The notes beneath the pieces were generated by a model, which was not told where the DNA came from, ran no database searches, and was given only the letters and a program-made list of their open reading frames with translations. From NCBI RefSeq assembly GCF_014645795.1, contig NZ_BMMK01000034.1:1-57942 (forward strand): a stretch of DNA of 57,942 nucleotides, read 5' to 3'. Both the position numbers and the translations under genes were made by a program. Origin of the DNA: Longimycelium tulufanense. Its GTDB lineage: Bacteria > Actinomycetota > Actinomycetes > Mycobacteriales > Pseudonocardiaceae. Numbering within the stretch: position 1 is the first letter of the stretch; each line of letters opens with the position of its first letter. This document shows, in pieces, positions 1-8,900 of the stretch.

Positions 1-189
1 CAGATCGTCCACGAGTGGAGATCATCTACCCCACCTCAACGATCTACCAAGTGAGACACGCTCTGAGCCCTTGATCGAATTCCATTAACGAGTTCGCTGA
101 AGGTATTTCACGTGGCGAGCAGTCCGTTCTCGTGTCAGGTAGGTGAATGCCAGGGTCGACAGAAATTCGGCGGGCCAGATGATGTGAAC

Positions 190-523
190 GTACATTGCCA
201 TGTTTCGTCGACTCTCTCCTCCTCGGCCAGTCACCGGAAGAACTGCCGCAAACTCTAGTGTTTGTTGAGCGCGGTGGAAGCCGACCGGGTCTCGGTCATG
301 CACACCTGAAACGACTTGATGTGGGCCTTGGTGACGTTCGTGGGTCGTCGGCGGCGTCGTCCGCGTCGGGGGAGTACTCCGCGAGATACCGCGCCGGCCG
401 CGCGGCGGCGAGCAGGTAGTTGTAGTGGGTGGTCTCCGGGTAGTTCGCCGCTCGCAGATGGCGGCCCCAGTCCCGGAGCAGTCCGGCCCAGGTCATCGCC
501 AGCCCGGCGGTGAGCCGGTCCAA
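190..523 (-). pseudogene. Tyrosine recombinase (phage-type integrase) remnant, N-terminal part
   Basis: The minus strand from 523 reads as the N-terminal, core-binding part of an actinobacterial tyrosine recombinase: TWAGLLRDWGRHLRAANYPE, then a THYNYLL...ARYLAE stretch. Around 335-350 the frame shifts by one; in the new frame the match continues (VTKAHIKSFQV, then TETRSASTALNKH). A TAG follows, and the next codons (SLRQFFR, then TGA, then LAEEE) still look like the same protein. So the fragment carries at least one frameshift and two stops, and the catalytic domain with the R...HxxR...Y residues is absent. It lies about 140 bp from the tRNA-Pro half-gene, consistent with an old integrated element. 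The family is recognised from memory of similar proteins, not from a search. It should not make a working enzyme. Confidence 0.72.
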
Positions 524-603
524 GTCAGCAGGGGCATTCCTTACCTCGCCGAGTCAAGGAGTCCATGAGCGCCGTGCTTGACTCCGAAGGGCGGGCGAAG
601 ATC

Positions 604-654
604 AAAAAAGGGGAGGGTTGAGGGTCCTCACAGGCTCTGACCTGCGAGGACCCT
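604..654 (-). terminator. Intrinsic terminator of the tRNA-Pro fragment
   Basis: A hairpin with 9-bp outer arms (621-629 with 646-654) and a 4-bp inner continuation (631-634 with 641-644) around a 6-nt loop. On the minus strand it is followed by a run of six T (604-609 on the plus strand as A). It sits directly downstream of the CCA end at 660, where a tRNA terminator is expected. Confidence 0.8.
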
Positions 655-659
655 CCGGC

Positions 660-701
660 TGGTCGGGACGACAGGATTTGAACCTGCGACCCCTTGACCC
701 C
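660..701 (-). other. 3' half of a tRNA-Pro gene, probable attachment-site remnant
   Basis: On the minus strand this reads as the 3' part of an anticodon arm (TCAAG), the variable region, a complete T arm with the TTCAAAT loop, the 3' acceptor strand CGTCCCG, a discriminator A and an encoded CCA. It matches the 3' half of actinobacterial tRNA-Pro, probably the GGG isoacceptor because TCAAG is preceded by a G run. Beyond 701 the match stops: no anticodon-stem 5' strand, D arm or acceptor 5' strand follows. Tyrosine recombinases commonly use tRNA 3' halves as attachment sites, and the integrase remnant is nearby. The 5' half is not seen in this window. The identification is firm; the role as an att core is inference. 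Confidence 0.75.
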
Positions 702-859
702 GCTTTCAAGAACCATCCCAGAACCAGTCAAGAACTCCCTGCCATCGTCGATCAGGCGATTAACGGATGGCCCGGCGGGGAAAACCTCCTTCCCCAGATC
801 AGATCTTCGTTGAACCGCCACGAGCCGGGAGGGCGGCTCCGAGCTGAGGGAGGGATGGG

Positions 860-1075
860 GTGACAGGCTTGACCACCTCGACGATGGTGATTCTGGAAGG
901 CGGCCCGAGAGATCTGCCAAAGCGCGTCGTTCCGGGCCCGATTCTGGACGGCAGGCTGAAGATCCAGTTCCGTGGTGGCTACGAGCATTTCGAGGCGACG
1001 GACCATCGCAGGGAGACGCCGTTCGGGGTTCTCACCGTCTACGAGTGGACGTTGCGGACGGAGATGGCCGAGTAG
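860..1075 (+). CDS. Small DUF5988-like protein
   Basis: A 71-residue protein starting at GTG 860, with a purine-rich ribosome site (GAGGGAGGG, 844-853) just upstream; an in-frame ATG at 884 is an alternative and would give 63 residues. The core (ILEGGPRDLP near residues 11-20, GGYEHFEAT near 39-47, VYEWTLRTEMAE at the C-terminus) resembles small actinobacterial proteins of the DUF5988 type, which have no assigned function. No signal peptide or membrane segment is visible. It is intact although it lies between a broken integrase and a metK fragment. Such short genes often occur beside specialised-metabolite or mobile loci. Family recognition is from memory; function is unknown. Confidence 0.55.
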   Translation: MTGLTTSTMVILEGGPRDLPKRVVPGPILDGRLKIQFRGGYEHFEATDHRRETPFGVLTVYEWTLRTEMAE

Positions 1076-1148
1076 GACGCGACGTTGGGACGGAGGATCG
1101 CCGTGAGGAGTTCGGACCGCACGTTGTTCACCAGTGAGTCGGTGACTG

Positions 1149-1388
1149 GAGGTGCAGGTGGCCTACGCGATCGGCAAGGCCGCGCCAGTGGGGTTGTTCG
1201 TGGAGACGTTCGGGACCGAGACGGTGGACCCGGCCAAGAGCCAGGCTGCCATCTCGGAGGTGTTCGACCTGCGTCCGGCGGCGATCATCCGGGACCTGGA
1301 CCTGCCATGGGAACGCACCGACCGCGCTGACGCGTGGCGCAGCGGGCGGGTAGCTCCTCAGGCCCGCGCCAACGACACGACGACATGA
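1149..1388 (+). pseudogene. metK: metK (S-adenosylmethionine synthetase) C-terminal fragment with internal deletion
   Basis: From 1149 the frame reads [20 protein letters not shown], then a [14 protein letters not shown] block, which is the C-terminal domain of bacterial SAM synthetase. The reading then jumps from DLDL to WERTDRADA. In intact MetK roughly 18-20 residues (the LRPIY...AYGHFGR region) lie between these blocks, so there is an in-frame internal deletion. After RADA the sequence diverges to an unrelated tail ending at 1388. A stop codon (1143-1145) lies just upstream in frame, and no other part of metK is visible. The protein lacks the ATP- and methionine-binding domains and cannot be an enzyme. 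The organism must carry a full metK elsewhere, so this is probably a copy captured at a recombination junction. Confidence 0.8.
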
Positions 1389-1429
1389 CCCAACTCGATC
1401 CAAGAATGTATCGGGAGACGAGGTAGCGG

Positions 1430-2752
1430 ATGGTGACCACGGCGGGGACCACACCTGACTCCGGCGACAGGCGGTACGGCTCGGCGTTCCGTGTACCCCT
1501 GACTGACCAGGACCAGTGGTTCCTCTACGCGCCCTCCCTGCTGGGGATCCAGTTCGAGGTACGGGTGGCGGGTCGCCTGTGCCCGGAGCGGCTCCGGAAG
1601 GCGATCGTCGCCGTGACGCGACGCCATCCCCTGGCACGGGCCCGCCTCGTCCCCGGCTCCGCCCTGACCACGCGGCACCAGTGGGAGATTCCCGCGGAGG
1701 CCGGCCCTCCCCGCGTGGACGTCGTGGAGTGCGGGGGAGACGCCGCGCGGGTCGACGGGGTGCGGGTGGCCCGCTACGCCGACACGCCGTCGGTCCACGC
1801 GTCTCCTCCGTTCGCCCTGACGCTGGCCCACCGGGACGGCGGCGATCACCTCATGCTCAACCTTCCGCACGCCGTGGCCGACGGAATCAGTGCCTACCTT
1901 CTGGTTCGCGCCATCCTGTCCGCCTATCACGAGGCCGCGGACCCGGGCCCTCTCGTCACCACGTTCGACGCTCCCAGGCCCCAGGCACGCCGGACCTCCG
2001 GCCGCTGGCCGAACCAGGGATACCGGGCGCGGAAAGGCGTGCCGGTGGCGACGAATCCTGCGGGAGCGCGGAGCGGGGACCCCGACCACGGAGTGGGAAT
2101 CGAGCTGGTTCGGATCGGGCGGGAGGAGACCCGCGCGCTCCTGGCCCGTCGTCGGCAGCCCACGTCGCTCAACGACGTTCTCGCGGCGGCACTGGTCGTG
2201 ACCATCCGGCACTGGAACGCCGATCACGGTGGCGCCATGGGGCAGGTCAGCCTCATGGTGGCGGTCAACGCTCGGCCGCAAGACCAGAAGTACGAGGGGA
2301 TTGGCAACCTCGCGACCGGTGCTGTCCTTTCGCTACCAGCGACGGTGCCGGCGTCCATGGAGCCAATGACGAAGGCGGTGACCGACCAGATGCGGCCGGT
2401 CAAGGAGAACCGTTTCGGGAGATCACCACTGGAGCCGTCCGGTGCCGTGGCGATGTTCCCCTCTGCTCTGAAGAAGGCGGTGACACCCCTGGGAATGTTA
2501 TGGTTCGGACCTCCAACAGGCCTCCTTTCCAACCTCGGCACCCTGGACTGGCCCGATTTCGGGTCCGCTGCCTGTGCGGTCCGGGAGGCCTGGTTCTCAC
2601 CGCCCCTCGACCCCTGGTCAGTCTGTCTCGGAGCGGCGTCGTCCTACGAGGAACTGTTCTTGGCTTTTCGGTACGACCGGGCGCGAATGGGTCCCGCCAC
2701 CGCGGCGGCGTTCGCTGCCCTGTACCGCGAAGTGCTTACAGGTCCACAGTAA
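1430..2752 (+). CDS. Stand-alone condensation-domain-type acyltransferase
   Basis: A 440-residue single-domain protein of the condensation/PapA/wax-ester-synthase superfamily. The catalytic motif is PHAVADG, with His147 and Asp151 in the HxxxD arrangement; the first His of the usual HHxxxDG is Pro. Other landmarks are SLNDVLAAAL, VNARPQD followed by IGNLATG, and SNLGTLD near residues 365-371. The start at ATG 1430 has GGGAGACGAGG about 6 nt upstream. Such enzymes use a CoA or carrier-protein thioester to acylate a hydroxyl or amine, without an adenylation domain. Beside a PKS whose module 2 leaves a free hydroxyl, O-acylation of the product is a plausible role; starter loading or off-loading are alternatives. 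It contains one TTA codon at 2498. Confidence 0.7.
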   Translation: MVTTAGTTPDSGDRRYGSAFRVPLTDQDQWFLYAPSLLGIQFEVRVAGRLCPERLRKAIVAVTRRHPLARARLVPGSALTTRHQWEIPAEAGPPRVDVVECGGDAARVDGVRVARYADTPSVHASPPFALTLAHRDGGDHLMLNLPHAVADGISAYLLVRAILSAYHEAADPGPLVTTFDAPRPQARRTSGRWPNQGYRARKGVPVATNPAGARSGDPDHGVGIELVRIGREETRALLARRRQPTSLNDVLAAALVVTIRHWNADHGGAMGQVSLMVAVNARPQDQKYEGIGNLATGAVLSLPATVPASMEPMTKAVTDQMRPVKENRFGRSPLEPSGAVAMFPSALKKAVTPLGMLWFGPPTGLLSNLGTLDWPDFGSAACAVREAWFSPPLDPWSVCLGAASSYEELFLAFRYDRARMGPATAAAFAALYREVLTGPQ

Positions 2753-2999
2753 AGTTGTTGTGTTACAAGAAGAAAGGGCAACAGGTGCGCGCTCCTGTGC
2801 GATAACACCGAGTTGGTTCCATGGGTGGGCCAAGTTCCGCACGCCAGAGTGCGTGACAACGGCGGGCGCGCTCGGATGCGGCACGTTCCAGTCCTCATTT
2901 GAGGCTGGCGAACGCTCGGAAACGGTGACGAACGGCAGGTGTGGCGAGGGTTCCGGCCTACGCACACCTCGCTCAGCAACCGTGTGAGATGTGGAGTGA
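2753..2999. other. 247-bp intergenic gap upstream of the PKS operon
   Basis: No convincing ORF. This is the longest gene-free stretch between the acyltransferase and the methyltransferase, so the operon promoter is most likely here, but I see no clear -35/-10 pair. A 7-bp inverted repeat (AGGTGTG 2937-2943 with CACACCT 2963-2969) lies 31 bp before the PKS start and could be an operator or part of the leader. GGAG near 2992-2996 serves the ATG at 3000. Confidence 0.4.
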
Positions 3000-5900
3000 A
3001 TGATGGGTGAACCCCAGACGGACGTGATGGGGCGGGACAACTCGCGGGACGAGGCGATCGTGGTCGTCGGGCTGTTCCGTCGCCTGTCCGGGGAGCCCGA
3101 CGCTCGTGCTGGTGTCCCCTTCGACGCGAGCGTCATCGGTCTCTCACCGGAGGAGGCTGCGCGGCTGGGCCCGCAGCGGCGCCTCCTGTTGGAACTGGCG
3201 TGGGGGGCGCTCGAAGACGCAGGTACTCCGCCTCGTTCACTCGAAGGCACCCCGTGCGGTGTCTTCGTGGGCCCCAGCGACCACGGCCACGAGTCAGTCG
3301 CGAACTGGTTGTCCCACGCCTTGGCTCTCCACGGACCAAGCCTGACACTCGACACAGCTCGTTCCTCGGCACTCACGGCGATCCGCGAAGCGTGCCAGAA
3401 GATCCGTGCGGGGGAGTGTGTTCTCGCGCTCGCCGGTGTGGTCGGTCGCGAACCCGACCCACAGGCCCACGAGCATGTGGGGGATGAGGGTGGCGGCATT
3501 GTCGTCCTCAAGGGCTTGTCCCAGGCCGTCGCCGACGGAAACCGGATCTACTACACGATCCGGGGTACAACGCTGAAGGGTGACGCGTCGGATTCCCTGA
3601 TCGAGTACGAGTTTCTTCGTTGCGCTCTCGACCAGTCCGGGACGGGACCCGGCCTCGGCGACCTGTGGCCGGGGGAGATTGGCCAGAACTCGCGGAGGGC
3701 TCTGCCCTTGGTGCCGCTGGTGTTCTCCGCGGACGACGTCACGACACTTCGGGCCCAGGCATCCAGTCTGACTGAGCTGGTGGCCTGTGAGTCTGCCCCC
3801 GAACCAGTCGACATCGGCTTCTCCCTGGCCACGGTGGACACCGAACTGCCGCACCGCGCGGTCGTCCTTGGCCAGGACAGCCGGTCGCTCGAGTCGGGCC
3901 TTACCGCTCTTGTTGCGGGTCGCGCAGCACCGCATGTTCTTCGCGGGACGGCTTTCCCACAACGGAACCTGGTGTTCGTGTTTCCGGGGCACGGATCCCA
4001 GTGGGTTGGTCTCGGACGACAGCTGTGGGAGACGTCAGCTGTGTTCCGGAGAAGCATCCAGGACTGCGCCGATGCCCTGGCCCCACACGTGAACTGGTCG
4101 CTCGTGGACGCCATCCGGGGTCGAGGTCCGGAGTCCGGCCTCGACCGGGTCGACGTGATCCAACCCGTGCTGTGGGCGGCGATGGTGTCGTTGGCCGAAC
4201 TGTGGCGTTCCGTCGGGGTTCACCCCGACACGGTGCTCGGGCACTGCATCGGCGAGGTCGCGGCGGCGACCGTCGCCGGCGGCTTGTCCGTGGATGACGC
4301 CGCGCGGGTGATCGCGCTCCGTTCGCGGCTGGTGGCTCGACGCCTCGCCGGCACCGGCGGTGTCGCCGTGGTCTCGGCTCCGGCGGAGTGGGTCGAGAAC
4401 CTGCTGGGCCGATGGCCGGGTCAGGTGTGGTTGGCGGGGATGAACGGCCCGTCGTCGGTCCTTGTCTCCGGCACGGCCGAGGCCGTTGCGGAGGTGCTGG
4501 CCCACTGCCGGCGGGAGGAGATCCGTGCCAGGCGGGTCGCGATGGACTACGCCTCGCACTCTCCACACGTCGAGGCGATCGCCAACGACGTCGCCGAGGG
4601 GCTTGCGGCCATCACACCCCGCCAGTCGGCAGTGCCGTTCTTCTCCTCCATGAGGGGTGCGTACGTCAACACCGCGACCCTCGATGCGGACTACTGGCAC
4701 AACGAACGCGAGCCGGTGCTGTTCTACCAGTCAGTGCGAGAGTTGCTGGCCGCTGGGCACCGCGCGTTCGTCGAGGTGAGCCCGCATCCCCTGTTGACCG
4801 GTGGTGTGATCGACACCGCCGAGGAAATGGGTGTTGACGCCGTCGTCCTGGCCACCCTGCGCCGCGATGAGGGCTCAGTCGGCAGTTTCCTCTCCTCGGC
4901 GGCGGAAGCGTACGTCCGCGGTGTGCCCGTCCGTTGGTCTTCGCTCTTCACGGAACATCAGCCGCGCCGGGTCCGGCTGCCCTCGCAGTCGGTCCGAGAG
5001 GAGCGGTACCGGCCCACACCGGAGAACGACCTCGCCACCCTCGCGCCCGACGCGCTCCTAGAGCTGGTGCGCACGGAGGTCGCCATGGTCCTCGGCCAAA
5101 CCGGGCCCGCGGACATCACACCGTCGACCACCTTCACCGAACTCGGGTTCGACTCGGCCCGGGCAGTGGAACTGCGACGGCGCCTGAGCGAGGTCCTGGG
5201 CCTGTCCCTGCCCACGACGCTGGTGTTCGACCACCCCACTCCGTCCGCGGTGGCGGAACACCTGGCTGACCGCCTCCGGGGTTCCGGTGACGGGAACGAG
5301 CGGACGCCCCCAGCTTCCCCGAGCGCCGACGAGCCGATCGCGATTGTCGCGATGAGCTGCCGTCTCCCCGGTGGGGCTTGCTCGCCGGAGGAGATGTGGC
5401 GGCTCGTCGCGAACGCCGAGGACACCATCGCCGCGTTCCCGACCGATCGCGGCTGGTGCGTCGAGGACGTGGACGTTCCCTGCGAGGGTGGCTTCCTGAA
5501 CGACGCGGCCGAGTTCGACGCGGAGCTATTCAAGGTCAGCCCACGTGAGGCGGTCGCGATGGACCCGCAGCAGCGGCTGGTCCTGGAGGCGTCGTGGGAG
5601 GTGCTCGAACGGGCCGGGTTCGACCCCACCTCGGTGCGCGGTTCCCGCACCGGCGTGTTCGTGGGCGCCATGAGCCAGGACTATGGGCCGCGCCTGGGTG
5701 AGGGCTCCGACGACGTCCGGGGCCTCCTGCTGACCGGGAACAGCCCGAGCGTGATCTCGGGCCGGGTGGCCTACACCTTCGGCCTGGAAGGCCCCGCCGT
5801 CACGGTGGACACGGCGTGTTCGTCATCACTGGTGGCGCTGTACCTGGCCGCGCAGGCGCTGCGGAACGGCGAGTGCGACCTAGCCCTGGCCGGCGGAGTG

Positions 5901-8900
5901 ACCGTGATGGCCACGCCGGGCATGTTCGTCGAGTTCGCCCGTCAGGGCGGGCTGGCGCGGGATGGTCGGTGCAAGGCGTTCGCCGCGGCCGCGGACGGCA
6001 CGAGCTGGGCCGAAGCCGTGGGCGTGGTGTTGGTGGAGCGGTTGTCCGATGCCCGTCGTCACGGGCACGAGGTGTTGGCGGTCATCCGTGGTTCGGCGGT
6101 GAACCAGGACGGGGCGTCCAACGGCCTGACCGCCCCGAACGGCCCGGCGCAGCAGCGGGTGATCCGCCAGGCACTCGCCAACGCCGGCCTGACCCCCTCC
6201 GACGTGGACGTGGTCGAGGCGCACGGCACCGGAACCACGCTGGGTGATCCCATCGAGGCGCAGGCGATCCTGGCGACCTACGGCCAGGGCCGCGCCGTCG
6301 ACGATCCGCTGTGGTTGGGGTCCTTGAAGTCGAACATCGGCCACACCCAGGCCGCCGCGGGCGTCATGGGTGTGATCAAGATGGTGTTGGCGATGCGGCA
6401 TGGCCTCCTGCCACGGACGTTGCACGTGGACGTGCCGACCCCCCATGTCGACTGGTCATCGGGCGCGGTCCAGCTGCTGACCGAGGCGCGCCGTTGGCCG
6501 GAGAAGGGACGTCCCCGCCGCGCCGGGGTGTCGTCGTTCGGCATCAGCGGCACCAACGCCCACCTCATCCTGGAACAGTCCGCACCCACCCTCCCGCCAC
6601 CGGATGAGGACGCCCCCTCGTCCGCAGGCGTGTCCGACGGGCCTGTCGTCGAGGAGACGACGCCGACACCCGTGGTGCCGTGGCTGCTCTCAGCCAGAAG
6701 CGCGGCGGCCCTGCGGTCCCAGGCCACGCGGCTCCGGGAACACCTCGACGCCCACCCCGACCTGTCGACCCTGCATGTCGCCTACTCACTGGCGACCACC
6801 CGCGCCACGTTGGAACATCGGGCGGCGATTGTCGACCGGGGCCGGGAGTCCCTGCTCGACAGCGTCACAGCGCTGGCCGAGGGCCGCGAGGTTCCCGGCC
6901 TCGTCGAGGGCGCGGTGGCGAAGCCCGGCCGGACGGTGTTCGTGTTCCCAGGCCAGGGCTCGCAGTGGGCGGGAATGGCCCAGGACCTGTGGGAGTCCTG
7001 GCCGGTCTTCGCTGCGGCGATGCGGTCCTGCGCCGAGGCACTGGAGCCGTACGTGGACTGGTCGCTACGGGACGTGGTGTTCGCCCTGGCCGACGACCCC
7101 CGCTGGGGCCGTGTGGACGTCGTGCAGCCCGTGCTGTGGGCGGTGATGGTCTCGCTCGCGCAGCTGTGGCGCTCCCACGGCGTGGAGCCCGCCGCCGTGG
7201 TCGGGCACTCCCAGGGCGAGGTCGCCGCGGCGTGCGTCGCTGGCGCCCTGTCCCTGGCCGAGGGAGCCCAAGTTGTGGCGGTGCGGTCCCGGTTTGTGGC
7301 CCAGCGATTGTCGGGCGCCGGGGGCATGGTGTCGGTGGCGGCGCCCCTCGCCCGGGTCCACGAACTGCTCGACGCCTGGGCAGACCGACTCTTCGTCGCC
7401 GCCGTGAACGCCCCCTCGTCCGTCGTGGTCTCCGGTGAATCCACGGCACTGGACGAGCTCTTGGTCCGCTGCGAGGGCGAAGGGGTGTGGGCGCGCCGGA
7501 TCGCCGTAGATTACCCCTCCCACACCCGACAGGTTGAGGCGTTGGCCACCGACCTCGTGGCAGCGTTGGGTGGGATCGCCCCGAAGGTTTCGTCGGTCAC
7601 CTTCTACTCGACGGTGACTGGAGGCCCCCTCGACGCCACGGCCCTGGACACGCCGTACTGGTACCGGAACCTGCGCGAGACGGTCCGGTTCGAGCCTGCG
7701 GTTCGGGAACTGCTGGCTCGCGGGTATCGGACCTTCGTCGAGGTGTCCCCCCACCCGGTGCTGGTGACGGGCATTCAGGAGACGGCGGAGACCGCAGGGG
7801 TGGACGCCGTCGTACTCGCCTCGCTGCGACGCGACGATGGCGGACCCGAGCGGTTCCTAACGTCGTTGGCTGAGGCACACGTCCGCGGGGTCGAGGTCGA
7901 CTGGCGCCCCGCACTCGCGGGCGGACGCAAAGTGGACCTGCCCACCTACGCCTTCCACCGTCGTCGCTTCTGGTTGGAGCGCGCCCAGAAAGGCGGCGAC
8001 GTCGGCGCGGCCGGGCTCGACGGCGTCGACCACCCGCTCCTCGGGGCGGTGGTCCACCTTCCTGATGGTGAGGTGGTGCTGACCGGTCGGCTCTCGTTGG
8101 CCACGCACGCCTGGCTCGCTGACCACGCCGTCGGGGGCACAGCCATTCTGCCGGGGACGGCGTTCTTTGAGCTGGCAGTGCGGGCCGGCGACGAGGTGGG
8201 ATGCGACCTGATCGAGGAGCTGACCCTTGAGTCGCCGATGATGATCGGTGACTCGGCGGTCCAGATTCAGGTCGCGGTCGGGGAACCGAATGACGCTGGC
8301 CGCAGGACCTTCACCATCTACTCGCGGTTGGAGGGTGACGACACCGCCTCGTGGATCGAGCACGCCACCGGTCTGGTCGCCCCGGGCACTGCTGGGGAGG
8401 GCGGGCTGCTGACCGTGTGGCCTCCCACCGCAGACGAGGTCGATCTCGCCGGGCTTTACGAGCGCCTCGGAGCCCGAGGCTACGGCTACGGCCCGGCGTT
8501 CCAGGGCCTGCGCCGGGTCTGGCGGCAGGACAACGACATCTACGCCGAGGTCACCCTCGCCGAGGAGCAGCACGGCGAAGCCGCAGCGTTCACCCTGCAC
8601 CCCGCTCTGCTCGACGCCGCGCTGCACCCGCTGCTGCCCGGTGTTGTCGGTGACGACGGCCCCCTGGTGCTGCCGTTCGACTGGTCCCGGGCGCGGGTGT
8701 TCGCCAGCGAGGCGACGGTCCTGCGCGTGCGGATCACCCTGACCGGTGAGGGCGTCGCCGCTCTCACCGTCGCCGACGGCACCGGCGCCCCGGTCGCCGC
8801 GGTCGAGGCCCTGACCCTGCGCCCGCTCGCCGCCGAGGCGTTGCGCGCTCTCGGGGACACCAACGACGACGCGCTCCTGCACGTGCACTGGGTGTCCGTC

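Noticed and set aside
660-740. A complete tRNA gene
   Set aside because: Beyond 701 there is no anticodon-stem 5' strand, D arm or 5' acceptor strand. CTTTCAAG at 703-710 can pair weakly with the anticodon stem but gives an 8-nt loop and leads nowhere.
525-920. A minus-strand frame across the tRNA fragment reading GSQVQILSSRP
   Set aside because: This peptide is the translation of the tRNA T arm itself. The rest has no recognisable protein similarity.
1342-1367. GCGGGC/GCCCGC inverted repeat after the metK fragment, as a terminator
   Set aside because: Only 6 bp with a 14-nt loop and no T tract; in this GC content such repeats are common by chance.
2753-2999. A sigma-70-type promoter (TTGAGG near 2899) before PKS A
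   Set aside because: No acceptable -10 hexamer at 16-19 bp spacing; calling it would be guesswork.
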